Shown: piece after piece, positions 16,397 to 24,456 of the stretch | Layout: every line of letters begins with the position of its first letter | Position numbering within the stretch: position 1 is the stretch's first letter | Assembly: GCF_900086655.1 (NCBI RefSeq) | Contig: NZ_LT575476.1 | Coordinates: forward strand, 2,701,869-2,765,868 | Origin: Paenibacillus tuaregi | GTDB taxonomy: Bacteria > Bacillota > Bacilli > Paenibacillales > Paenibacillaceae | Direction of reading: 5' to 3' | Length of the DNA: 64,000 bases | Program-made: the position numbers and the translations under genes | Notes under the pieces: model-generated | Seen by the model: only the letters and a program-made list of their open reading frames with translations | Database searches by the model: none | Told to the model about the DNA's origin: nothing

Positions 16397-17017
16397 TTAA
16401 ATTGAAATTTTGAGTGAGTTACTGGAAGAGCTATACTCAATCCTTGCGCCTAGCCCCTTGGCAAAAATTTGCACAGGAACATAGGTAACACCCTTAATCA
16501 CTTTTGGGGCTGCACTAGCTATGTCGGATGTACCGTTGTAATAAACAGTTTTGCTCCCAATAGTTAAAGTAACCTTGTTACTCGTTTTAGTGACTTCAAT
16601 CGTTCCACTATCTTTGTCGTAGGTAATTTTCGCTCCCAAACCTTCAGCAATTTCACGCAAAGGGACAAGGTTTGTGTTTTGGTATATCACTGGCTCACTT
16701 TTAAAGCTGATCTTTTGACCATTTATATATACCTTAAGTCCAGAGGATTTGTAGGCAGGTGTTGTTGATTTGCGTGTAGAGCTTTTTGAAGATGACTTGT
16801 TTTTACTTGTATTGGAAGACGATGAACTTCCCGAGGATGAATTTCCTCCATTGTGATAGTGATATTCCCCATATTCCAGTCCCCATTTTGAACAATTCGT
16901 CCAGCAAGTATGGCCTCCATTTGCATCTGTTCTACCTGGATGAGCAGAAACTATTGATGCGCTTGGTAAAACTAATAATACTGCTAGAGTACCAGTAAAC
17001 ACTCTCTTCTTTTTCAT
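16397..17017 (-). CDS. Secreted protein with YHYH segment and copper amine oxidase N-terminal-like domain
   Basis: 206 aa from ATG 17017; a TTG two codons upstream (17023) is the alternative start. A signal peptide (LAVLLVLPSASIVSAHPG) is followed by GGHTCWTNCSKWGLEYGEYHYHN, a Cys- and His-rich segment seen in YHYH proteins. A low-complexity Ser/Asn/Lys linker comes next, then a C-terminal stalk-type domain of the CuAO_N family (LVPLREIAEGLGAK and VPVQIFAKGLGARI are its paired motifs). Such domains are widespread in exported Paenibacillus proteins and are probably cell-wall or sugar binding; there is no oxidase domain. It is monocistronic. Confidence 0.75.
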   Translation of the reverse strand: MKKKRVFTGTLAVLLVLPSASIVSAHPGRTDANGGHTCWTNCSKWGLEYGEYHYHNGGNSSSGSSSSSNTSKNKSSSKSSTRKSTTPAYKSSGLKVYINGQKISFKSEPVIYQNTNLVPLREIAEGLGAKITYDKDSGTIEVTKTSNKVTLTIGSKTVYYNGTSDIASAAPKVIKGVTYVPVQIFAKGLGARIEYSSSSNSLKISI

Positions 17018-17095
17018 AGCCAAACAACCCCTTATAGTAGTTTTTCGTATTTATGGTAGCATACTCCATTCAAATAGTCCCGTCACATAAAATAA

Positions 17096-17116
17096 CCCGC
17101 CATAGGTTCTGGCGGG
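17096..17116 (-). terminator. Terminator candidate downstream of the DUF4179 gene
   Basis: CCCGCCA (17096-17102) pairs with TGGCGGG (17110-17116). On the minus strand TTATTTTAT follows. It lies about 105 bases beyond the DUF4179 stop. Confidence 0.5.
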
Positions 17117-17221
17117 CATACAACATTAACCTTTCAGCGGAAGAAGCAGTAGAGACAGATACACTTTTCTATCGCAACTCACACATGTTTTTTTGTTCAG
17201 AAAAAAGCTGCATCTGATACG

Positions 17222-18874
17222 TTAGCGGAGGTTCAACTCCACTCTAGCCTTGGGATCAACCCACTGGTACAAGAAAGGATTCAGTTTCAAGTCGCCCTCT
17301 GGTACATTGACGTAGCGTTCGGTTTTGTGGTTGGTCCCATTTCCTCCTGGAGGATTCGGGTTCATTTCGGGAAACTTTCTCTCACCTTTCATGTCAAGGT
17401 AGCTTTGAGTTATGCCCCCAAACGATGGATCGCTGGAGGAAGACTCCACAATCAGATCCTTACCTTTTTTGTAATAAGTAAACTCAACCGAAGTGCCATG
17501 TAGCTCCGTCTTTACCGTCTTTCTTTCGGCTGCAGGCTGAACCAGTTCAAGTAAATGATTTTTGTTGGCGCGCTCCTGAACCTTTTTGCCGGAAAGAATC
17601 ACTTTGACGGGCACGTTGCGCCAATCCTTCTGCTCGTACCACTGCGGGAGCTCGAACCTGCGGTAGAAGCGGCCATCTTTCGTCGTCCAGAAGCCCGATC
17701 CGCTGTCCATTTCGCGGCCGTCAACTATGAGTTTAACCGAGTCATAATTAACCAGGGGAACACCAGGTTCAGGGAAACGCCCCCCCTCTTCGTACATAAG
17801 CCGGATTTCGAGAGGGGTAACCACCATTTCCGTGAACTTCATCATGGAATCATTGGCATCATCCGTCGGATTCAGCTTAACCGCAAACATGGCCTGAGCC
17901 GCTTTTTTCCCGTCGGCTTCGAAGGCGAAGTTCCAGCGGCCCTCTTTTCTTCCGGATTCCTCAAGAGCAGAGAGCTCGAAACGCGCCTTTTTAAGATCGG
18001 CATCCGAGATTTCAAAGTTGCTTTGGCGTACAATCACGTTCGGATCCTCAGAAGGGAGAACAGCCGCGTACATTTCTTTAATAACCTGCCCACCTGAGGT
18101 CAGTACAAGATGCGGATTGGCCACAGCCTCTAAATTTACACCGCTAAGCTTATACCGTACCGTGAAAACGTTGCCTTCCCTGATCACCGATGTCATTTCG
18201 ACGGAAGACACAGGGGTACCAGAAAGCGCTGCTTTCTTGTCCTGTGATTCAACTGGAATCAGATCCAGCGGGAAGCTGCGGTACTGGTAGAAGACTACGT
18301 TCTCCAGAGTAAGCTGGTAACTCTTTCTCTCTTCCCCAAGCTTGTTCTGTACTGTGGCCAATCCGAACAGACGCCCTTGGCCCTGCTCCTGCTTGAGCTG
18401 CACTTGTATATGCTCCGCCTTATTCTTGCCTTCTGACAGCTCCGACCTCTCGAACTCTATAGCATCGTAAGCAGGAAGACCGGAAACATTCATGGTCAGA
18501 AGCATGTTCATCCGCTGGTCATCGGTTGCCACTCCGTTCAAGGTAACGGGGATATCTCCGCTTGTGACTGTTTGATCAAGACGATCTCCTAGCCCTTGCT
18601 CAATAGCGTTAAGCGAGCTTCGGCCATTCCATAAGCTGTCCCAGCTGCCATTTACGGCTGCCATAGCCGGAAGGGCCGCCAAAATAGAGACAGAAGCGAC
18701 CAGTACAAGCACTTTCTTCTTATGACGAGATATCCCCCGATGGGAAGCACGCTCTTGTTGATTCTTCTGCACGAGCTGTGCTTCGATCCGATTCCACATG
18801 GCCTCATAATCCGGCTCCCCGTCCAAAGGTTGGCGCCCCATCCGCTCCAGATTCCCTTCCATTGATTTAGTCAA
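17222..18874 (-). CDS. DUF4179 membrane protein, likely anti-sigma partner
   Basis: 550 aa. A cytoplasmic N-terminus with the helix PDYEAMWNRIEAQLVQK (22-38), one membrane span (about 53-72) and a long extracytoplasmic part that starts with a DUF4179 domain (about 78-190) and continues as beta-rich sequence. DUF4179 proteins are usually encoded just after an ECF sigma factor and are thought to hold it at the membrane through the N-terminal segment. Here the start overlaps the sigma gene by 8 bases, which supports that role. The external signal is unknown. Confidence 0.8.
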   Translation of the reverse strand: MTKSMEGNLERMGRQPLDGEPDYEAMWNRIEAQLVQKNQQERASHRGISRHKKKVLVLVASVSILAALPAMAAVNGSWDSLWNGRSSLNAIEQGLGDRLDQTVTSGDIPVTLNGVATDDQRMNMLLTMNVSGLPAYDAIEFERSELSEGKNKAEHIQVQLKQEQGQGRLFGLATVQNKLGEERKSYQLTLENVVFYQYRSFPLDLIPVESQDKKAALSGTPVSSVEMTSVIREGNVFTVRYKLSGVNLEAVANPHLVLTSGGQVIKEMYAAVLPSEDPNVIVRQSNFEISDADLKKARFELSALEESGRKEGRWNFAFEADGKKAAQAMFAVKLNPTDDANDSMMKFTEMVVTPLEIRLMYEEGGRFPEPGVPLVNYDSVKLIVDGREMDSGSGFWTTKDGRFYRRFELPQWYEQKDWRNVPVKVILSGKKVQERANKNHLLELVQPAAERKTVKTELHGTSVEFTYYKKGKDLIVESSSSDPSFGGITQSYLDMKGERKFPEMNPNPPGGNGTNHKTERYVNVPEGDLKLNPFLYQWVDPKARVELNLR

Positions 18875-19391
18875 AACACTTCTCTCCCTTCCTATTGTAG
18901 CTTTCCTGTGATTCCATCTTTTTTCTCATCAGCGCTAACCCCTTATGGATTCTCGATTTCACGGTGCCGAGTGGAATCTCCATTATTTGAGCTACTTCTT
19001 CCAGACTGAGACCATTCCCATAACGGAGTGTGAGGGCCGTACGAAGTTTCACCGGCAGCCCTTCTAGCAGTTGAGCGAACTCATTCGACTGCTCCTGCCT
19101 CACTACCTCGTCCTCCGGCTGCGCCGGCATGGACGGCTTCATGAGGAAGACGGAGCGAATCTCCTTATGGGCCCCTCGCTTCTTCCGATTGTAATGATTC
19201 CGGCACAGGTTAGCCGCAATGCGCAGCAACCATGCCTTTTCCTCGGTTACCCGGTTCCGGTCCTGTCCAAAGGCTTTAATGAACACTTCCTGGCAGATAT
19301 CCTCGGCATCGGCTCCGTTATTTGTCATGTACCGGCAAAGCTTATATACATCCTGCTTGTAAGCCTCGAACAGGTCCCTGTTACTCTTCAT
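18867..19391 (-). CDS. ECF RNA polymerase sigma factor
   Basis: 174 aa. Region 2 contains DVYKLCRYMTNNGADAEDIC and the -10 recognition segment near FIKAF. Region 4 has LPVKLRTALTLRYGNGLSLE followed by EVAQIMEIPLGTVKSRIHKG, the HTH that reads the -35 element. It is a SigW/RpoE-like ECF factor with the DUF4179 protein as its probable membrane inhibitor. The RBS is GGAGGTG. A promoter of ECF type could not be picked out with confidence upstream. Confidence 0.93.
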   Translation of the reverse strand: MKSNRDLFEAYKQDVYKLCRYMTNNGADAEDICQEVFIKAFGQDRNRVTEEKAWLLRIAANLCRNHYNRKKRGAHKEIRSVFLMKPSMPAQPEDEVVRQEQSNEFAQLLEGLPVKLRTALTLRYGNGLSLEEVAQIMEIPLGTVKSRIHKGLALMRKKMESQESYNRKGEKCFD

Positions 19392-19611
19392 CCTTAAAAC
19401 ACCTCCATCCGTTCTTCTGTAAATTCTAGATCAACGGTCTCCCAGTGAAAGCTTATTAGGAGGAGTTATTACCGTCTGATATATGAACAAATAACAGAGG
19501 AAAAAGGTTCATTAATTAACTAATGCTACGACCATATTCACGATTTTTAGCTCTTCGCTATCTTATTTCTTACTTGTAGTAATAGTTTTCCTTCATACAT
19601 CTACCGAACAA

Positions 19612-19640
19612 ACAAAAAAAGCCGCTTAAATAGCGACTTT
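19612..19640 (-). terminator. Terminator of the SRPBCC-MarR operon
   Basis: On the minus strand AAAGTCGCTA pairs with AAGCGGCTTT, followed by T7. It lies 36 bases beyond the MarR stop. The interval 19392-19611 upstream of the sigma gene shows no gene. Confidence 0.65.
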
Positions 19641-19675
19641 AATGGGAACATGTTGTTGTTTCTCCATACTTTACT

Positions 19676-20131
19676 TCATACTTCATTGGCATTTGCAATC
19701 ATTCTTAGATGATCTTTAAACTGTGCCAATTCAGGCTCTAATGTCCCAAAGAACTCAGCATCTATGGATTCAACAATGGGTATAGCTTTACTGATAATTT
19801 CTAAACCTTTTTGGACAATTTCAATGGAATTGGCCCTTGAGTCTATTGGACTTTGCTTTCTACTTACAAGTTCATTTTTCTCAAGTGTACGGAGTATTTG
19901 TGAAACTGTCATTACATCAATCTCTGAAACGCTTGAAATTTTTGCCTGCGTTATATGTTTTTCAAATTGACTTAAGTAGTTAACAGTACATAACACAACA
20001 AACTGAGGATGAGTTATTCCTAAATGGCTTAAAGCTGACTTTATTCTACCATGCCACTTATTGTATGTTTTAACAAACAACAATCCAGTTGATTCATCAG
20101 CATTGTTCTTAAACATTGAGTTGAATTCCAT
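19676..20131 (-). CDS. MarR family transcriptional regulator
   Basis: 151 aa. The core winged helix is ITQAKISSVSEIDVMTVSQI (DNA-reading helix) followed by the wing SRKQSPIDSRANSIEIV with the conserved DxR. Its ATG overlaps the stop codon of the SRPBCC gene, so the two are co-translated. A near-perfect 29-bp dyad in front of the operon is the likely autoregulatory site. MarR proteins normally sense small phenolic or oxidant signals; the ligand here is unknown. Confidence 0.9.
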   Translation of the reverse strand: MEFNSMFKNNADESTGLLFVKTYNKWHGRIKSALSHLGITHPQFVVLCTVNYLSQFEKHITQAKISSVSEIDVMTVSQILRTLEKNELVSRKQSPIDSRANSIEIVQKGLEIISKAIPIVESIDAEFFGTLEPELAQFKDHLRMIANANEV

Positions 20132-20541
20132 TAAGCTTCAACTACCTCTTTGAATTTCCACAACACTTTTGGGAAATCTGAAAAAATTTCAGTCAAAACA
20201 TTTAATGCAATTTCATTATCCTCATCAGAACAAATTGAATGCTTTACAAATAGTTGTCCATCTTCTTCCGTGATATCATGACAAAAATAAAATGTTCCTG
20301 CGTTCGGAATGGAATACATATCATAATAGACCTCGTTCTCAATTATCTTTGATAAAACAAAATCCATTGCTGGCCTGCCCTTCAATTTCATTCGGCCGGT
20401 AGTGCCAGTTTTTATTTCCGCATCATATTGAAGATCTTCTAAGTCTTCCTCCCATAAGACACGCTTTTCTTTGTCAACATAGTGTTCCCATATTTTCTCT
20501 TTTGGTGCATTAAAAGCAATCTTAATACCAAGTTCCATCAT
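20131..20541 (-). CDS. SRPBCC (START-like) family protein
   Basis: 136 aa. The N-terminus MMELGIKIAFNAPKEKIWEH and the sequence TGRMKLKGRPAMDFVLSKI read as the beta-strand and helix pattern of the polyketide-cyclase/SRPBCC fold, which forms a hydrophobic ligand pocket. AAAGGAG lies 5-8 bases before the tandem ATG codons. It is first in a two-gene operon with MarR, so it may bind or convert the same ligand that the regulator senses; this is inference. Confidence 0.75.
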   Translation of the reverse strand: MMELGIKIAFNAPKEKIWEHYVDKEKRVLWEEDLEDLQYDAEIKTGTTGRMKLKGRPAMDFVLSKIIENEVYYDMYSIPNAGTFYFCHDITEEDGQLFVKHSICSDEDNEIALNVLTEIFSDFPKVLWKFKEVVEA

Positions 20542-20554
20542 TAAAACTCCTTTT

Positions 20555-20583
20555 ATAAGTGTACATATAATATGTATACTTAT
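20555..20583. promoter_or_regulatory. 29-bp palindromic operator candidate of the MarR operon
   Basis: ATAAGTGTACATAT (20555-20568) and ATATGTATACTTAT (20570-20583) are inverted copies with 13 of 14 positions paired around a single central A. It lies 14 bases upstream of the SRPBCC start, over the AT-rich promoter region. Length, symmetry and position fit a MarR autoregulatory operator. Confidence 0.6.
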
Positions 20584-20644
20584 AATATTGCTTCACCCAA
20601 GTAATGTCAATAAAAAAGTCGTGCCTCTAACGATATAACTGGTA

Positions 20645-20669
20645 AAGCCCCGCCATTTTGACGGGGCTT
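20645..20669. terminator. Terminator after the MerR gene
   Basis: AAGCCCCG (20645-20652) and CGGGGCTT (20662-20669) pair perfectly, 9-base loop, 9 bases beyond the MerR stop codon. Confidence 0.75.
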
Positions 20670-20677
20670 CATTGTTC

Positions 20678-21430
20678 TCAATCCGACTGAGATATATGAT
20701 GCATAATAGCACGATATAGAAAATCTGCGAAATTCTCATTGCCATATTGATTAAAGTAGTTATTGAATCGTGCATCGGATTTATAAGTATCGGCAATGCA
20801 AGCCAGCAGCTCTGTATCACATGGCATGAACTGCATGAGGATTTTTTTCCACTTCTCAATTAATCGCTGAACTTCATCGGAAGAAGGAGGCCGATCCATA
20901 CAAGACGCAAGTTGCTTGAATACTTCCTCCATCGATCGATAACGTTCATCTATCTCATCTTGGGATAGTTTATCCATTGTTTCGTTAAACACTTGATACG
21001 CTTCTGTTTCACCATAAATGAATCTCGCCTCATTTGCGTATTGTTCTTTTAAAGGTAGAACGGAAGAACTGTTGAAGATTTGTAAGTGACTGATATCACT
21101 GCCCGAAACGTATTCTTCGAGGGCTATCATGATGGTTTCTAGTCTTTGCTTTTTCGATAACAAGGTTTGGCTGTGCTTCTTTAATAATTGTTTCTGTTCC
21201 TGCCTGGTCAGCTTTAAAATGTCCGCAATTTCTTTCAAGGAGAAATCCAATTCCTTTAAGAATAAAATCGTTTGAAGTTTTTCCAAACTGCTTCGATCAT
21301 ACAAGCGGTACCCTTTTTCGGTCAGATATGTCGGTTTAAATAAATCAATCCGATCGTAATAATGCAAGGTCCGGCTTGTAATGCCTGTAATCCGAACAAT
21401 ATCTTTAACTGCTAATAGTGGTTTCTTCAT
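20678..21430 (-). CDS. MerR family regulator with TipAS-like effector domain
   Basis: 250 aa. The N-terminal MerR winged helix (LLAVKDIVRITGITSRTLHY, then DRIDLFKPTYLTEKGYRLYD) is followed by a dimerisation coiled coil (about 75-110) and a C-terminal all-helical TipAS-type domain (about 130-248), which in TipAL binds thiopeptide antibiotics and other drugs. It is the second gene of an operon, overlapping the DUF2268 gene by 26 bases, with AAAGGA 8 bases upstream of ATG 21430. The promoter in front of the operon has the MerR hallmark of a 19-bp spacer, so this protein very likely activates its own operon. Confidence 0.9.
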   Translation of the reverse strand: MKKPLLAVKDIVRITGITSRTLHYYDRIDLFKPTYLTEKGYRLYDRSSLEKLQTILFLKELDFSLKEIADILKLTRQEQKQLLKKHSQTLLSKKQRLETIMIALEEYVSGSDISHLQIFNSSSVLPLKEQYANEARFIYGETEAYQVFNETMDKLSQDEIDERYRSMEEVFKQLASCMDRPPSSDEVQRLIEKWKKILMQFMPCDTELLACIADTYKSDARFNNYFNQYGNENFADFLYRAIMHHISQSD

Positions 21431-22331
21431 CCCAAAATCCTTTTACTTCGTCTAGTATTTGCGCAGCTGGTGTGATTGTGGCCTCAAAAATCGTTTTTCC
21501 TGTTTTTCTTAAATAATATTGGATTAAATAATAGCCGCATGCGTAGCCAGCGCTGTAAGGCATATTAACCGGTTCAAGGTTTTGAAGCTTTGCGATCTCA
21601 TCTCCGTAAAGATACGGAGCAAATTGATCAAATCCTGTTAATTGCAGTTGATCTCTAAGGACAGGCTTGATGCGCTTGTTAAGTGTGTCTGCGTTTGTTC
21701 TCGTTACCCAAGGGCCGAGGAATTCTTCGCCAAACATGAACGTAGCATAGTTTTCAGCTAATCCTTCACTTACAATGAGCTCGCCCAAATTAACGGTGTG
21801 ATCCCACTGAATAAATTGATATCGCACATTATGGTTGCATTCGTGCGCCAGCGAAGCCTTCATTCGGGGAATCGTATACTCATTTGGCAGGAGTGTACCC
21901 CAGATAAACCCCGGAATGCCCCCAAAGCCGCTATATCCTTCGTTGATAACCAAGGCACGGCTTTCCGGATTCCCTAGCTGAATGGTAAACAAATATTCGG
22001 ATACAGGGAGATTAATTCCCTGCTCTATAAATAAATGTAGACTTTTCCTCACAGCATGCTCACACTCTGACCAAAATGTCTCGGACGAAATCTGCTCAAT
22101 CTCTGCCGAAATCTGAGGGGTAATCTGATCAGGGGAACGATGCATCATGTTATTAAACGAAATCACGTCAAAACCATTCGTTTCTTCAGCTTTAAAAGGG
22201 ATCTGCTGAATTTGCCATTGCTTCATAAAGGGAGCCATCATTTCGTTTCTGAATAATTCAAGCTTTTCATCAGGCGAAGCTTGGGCAACCTTTTGATAAA
22301 TGTGGTCTGAACGCAGCGTTCTTATATTCAT
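21405..22331 (-). CDS. DUF2268 putative zinc metalloprotease
   Basis: 308 aa from ATG 22331 (MNIRTLRSDHIYQKVAQ), spaced 8 bases from AGGAG; GTG 22340 lies inside the RBS. The zinc motif is HECNH in SLAHECNHNVRYQF, an HExxH type, and the downstream segment LGELIVSEGLAENYATFMFG supplies the third ligand, as is usual for DUF2268. No signal peptide. These are predicted Zn-dependent proteases found in Bacillus and Paenibacillus with unknown targets. It is first in the operon with the MerR/TipAS regulator, so it is probably drug- or stress-induced. Confidence 0.85.
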   Translation of the reverse strand: MNIRTLRSDHIYQKVAQASPDEKLELFRNEMMAPFMKQWQIQQIPFKAEETNGFDVISFNNMMHRSPDQITPQISAEIEQISSETFWSECEHAVRKSLHLFIEQGINLPVSEYLFTIQLGNPESRALVINEGYSGFGGIPGFIWGTLLPNEYTIPRMKASLAHECNHNVRYQFIQWDHTVNLGELIVSEGLAENYATFMFGEEFLGPWVTRTNADTLNKRIKPVLRDQLQLTGFDQFAPYLYGDEIAKLQNLEPVNMPYSAGYACGYYLIQYYLRKTGKTIFEATITPAAQILDEVKGFWDEETTISS

Positions 22332-22362
22332 TTCTCTCACTCCTATTTATTAGATAGAGAGA

Positions 22363-22393
22363 ATTATGCGCTATGACCTAACGTCATAGTCAA
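22363..22393 (-). promoter_or_regulatory. MerR-type promoter with 19-bp spacer and internal dyad
   Basis: On the minus strand: -35 TTGACT (22388-22393), a spacer of exactly 19 bases, then -10 CATAAT (22363-22368). The arms CTATGAC (22383-22389) and GTCATAG (22371-22377) form a perfect 7-bp inverted repeat around GTTAG inside the spacer. The overlong spacer with an internal dyad is the hallmark of promoters untwisted by MerR proteins. It drives the DUF2268-MerR operon. Confidence 0.8.
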
Positions 22394-22457
22394 GAAGTTT
22401 TTAACCCAATACTGAAAGTCAGACATATGGTGTTCCATCAGATGTCGTGATCAAGAA

Positions 22458-24218
22458 TTATCCCGTCCCCATGATCGCTTGCGGAAACTGCTTGTCATAC
22501 AGTGCTTTGTACCGTCCGGCCCGGCGCAGCAATTGTTCGTGATTGCCTGCCTCTACAATCTCCCCTTTCTCCAACACCACAATCTGATCCGCGTTGCGAA
22601 TCGTGGAGAGACGGTGCGCGATGACAAGGCAAGTTCGTCCGGGCAGCAGCCGAGCCAGCGCCGCTTGAATAAGCTGTTCGGACTCGGTGTCGAGCGCCGC
22701 CGTCGCCTCGTCTAAAATAATCAGGCGTGGATTTCGCAGCAGCGCCCGTGCAATCGAAAGCCGCTGCTTTTGCCCACCCGACAGCTTGACGCCTCTTTCG
22801 CCGATCAACGTATCATACCCTTGGGGAAAAGCTTCAATGAACTCCAACGCGTTTGCCGCTCGAGCCGCTGCTACGATCTCATCTTCTGACGCATCCGTTT
22901 TGCCGTAGGCAATGTTGTCCCGGATCGTACCATTGAACAGAATCACGTCCTGGGACACTATGCCGACCTGCCGACGCAGCGAATCCAAGGCCACTTGACG
23001 GAGCGGATGCCCGTCGATAAAAATTGTCCCTTTCTGCACATCATACAGACGAAGAATAAGATGCGCAATCGTCGATTTGCCGGAGCCTGATGAGCCGACC
23101 AGTGCCGTCACCTGATTCGCTCGGATGTGCAGATGGAAATCCTGCAGCACCGGTGCATTCGCTTCATACTCGAAATACACATCATCGAAAAAGATGTCTC
23201 CCTGAATCGTAGGCAGTACAGCCGCGTCCGTTGAACTGCGAATGAGCGGCTGCTCCTTCAAGAGCTCGTAAATCCGTTCATACGCGGAGGCCGATTGCTG
23301 CACCCGGCTGACGATGCGACTGAACGAGCGAACCGGCCCTTGCAGCAGGCGCAAGTAAGCAAGAAAAGCCACGATGTCGCCAACCGTAAGCTCCGCCCGC
23401 ATCACCTGCCAAGCGCCGAATAACAGTACAAGTGTCATGCCAACAAAATTCAGCAGCTCGATGATCGGAGCGAACAGCGTGGACAGCCGCGAAGCGGTCA
23501 CCGTATCGCCCCGGCTCTCTTCGCTCCAACGAATGAATTGTCGCTCTGCCTCGTTCTCGGTGGCGAACGATTTGATCATCTGAATGCCGGATAGCGTATC
23601 CTGAAGATGATTGCTCGTTTCGGCGGAACTCCGGCGTACGCGCCGGTAAGCTGACTTGATGCGACCGCTGAAATAACGCGACGTAAAGAACAGGAAAGGG
23701 AATGTTGCAATGACCAGCAGCGCCAGCTCCCCATCGACATAGAGCAAGAAGCCGCACACGGCGATGAATGTGACCAGATCGGCCGCAATTGACAACGTGT
23801 CTGTGGACATTAACTCCTGCAGTTGATTGACGTCGCTTGTGAGCCGGTTCATCAGATCGCCGGTACGATTGCGCTCGAAAAACTGCAAGTCTAAGCTCAA
23901 GGTGTGCCGGTAGAGCAAATTCCGCAGCCGCATAATCGCCCGCTGGCTCACCAGTGTCATCATGAAGCCGCTGCAAAATCGAAATACCCCCAGCAGCAGC
24001 GCGGCGCCGATCATATAACCTCCTATCTTCAGTAAGGCGTCATAACGACGGTTGGGAATCAGCTCGTCGAACACGATTTTCGTAAATTGGGGAATCCAGA
24101 ATTCTAGTATGGAAATCGCCACAAGCGCCACTGCCGCGAGCAGGATTAGAGGCCATTGCCCCCTTGTGTGAGCCAGCAGCTCCCTGAACATTTCCGAAGA
24201 GGGTTGTCTCTTGTTCAT
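22458..24218 (-). CDS. ABC exporter with fused membrane and ATPase domains (MsbA/LmrA-like)
   Basis: 586 aa half-transporter. The six-span ABC type I exporter domain covers about 20-320. The nucleotide-binding domain follows with Walker A GSSGSGKST (375-383), signature LSGGQ and Walker B LIILDEATAALD. Two copies form a homodimer that exports lipids or drugs. It is a single-gene unit. Two inverted copies of a 16-bp motif lie in its upstream region, suggesting control by a MarR- or TetR-type protein, none of which is adjacent. GC content is higher than in the flanking genes. Confidence 0.92.
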   Translation of the reverse strand: MNKRQPSSEMFRELLAHTRGQWPLILLAAVALVAISILEFWIPQFTKIVFDELIPNRRYDALLKIGGYMIGAALLLGVFRFCSGFMMTLVSQRAIMRLRNLLYRHTLSLDLQFFERNRTGDLMNRLTSDVNQLQELMSTDTLSIAADLVTFIAVCGFLLYVDGELALLVIATFPFLFFTSRYFSGRIKSAYRRVRRSSAETSNHLQDTLSGIQMIKSFATENEAERQFIRWSEESRGDTVTASRLSTLFAPIIELLNFVGMTLVLLFGAWQVMRAELTVGDIVAFLAYLRLLQGPVRSFSRIVSRVQQSASAYERIYELLKEQPLIRSSTDAAVLPTIQGDIFFDDVYFEYEANAPVLQDFHLHIRANQVTALVGSSGSGKSTIAHLILRLYDVQKGTIFIDGHPLRQVALDSLRRQVGIVSQDVILFNGTIRDNIAYGKTDASEDEIVAAARAANALEFIEAFPQGYDTLIGERGVKLSGGQKQRLSIARALLRNPRLIILDEATAALDTESEQLIQAALARLLPGRTCLVIAHRLSTIRNADQIVVLEKGEIVEAGNHEQLLRRAGRYKALYDKQFPQAIMGTG

Positions 24219-24249
24219 TTTGCATCACCTGCATTTCTTTTTCATATAG

Positions 24250-24393
24250 TAAGATTATCTAACTATTTGTTTGAAAAAATTATCCTCCCTCATCCACCCT
24301 TGCCTTCATCGATTGATGCAGCTTCTTCTCCCCTTTCTCGAATACTTTATGCTCTTCGGCGTCTCAACCGGTCAAATTAGTTAGATAATCTAA
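24250..24393. promoter_or_regulatory. Pair of 16-bp inverted motifs upstream of the ABC exporter
   Basis: TAGTTAGATAATCTAA lies on the plus strand at 24378-24393. TAGTTAGATAATCTTA lies on the minus strand at 24250-24265. They match at 15 of 16 positions and flank the exporter promoter region. The core TTAGATAATCTAA is itself a 6-bp-arm palindrome, as expected for a dimeric repressor site. Confidence 0.5.
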
Positions 24394-24456
24394 TCACTAT
24401 TGCGAAATTGATTATAGTCCAATCCCTCCACTTTTGCAAGAGGGTGCCCATCCGTC

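Noticed and set aside
17555-18097. 180-codon plus-strand frame opposite the DUF4179 gene
   Set aside because: Antisense shadow without an RBS; the minus-strand gene has clear domain structure and operon context.
23278-23976. 232-codon minus-strand open frame inside the ABC exporter
   Set aside because: It is an alternative frame of a GC-rich coding region, with Arg/His-rich composition and no RBS.
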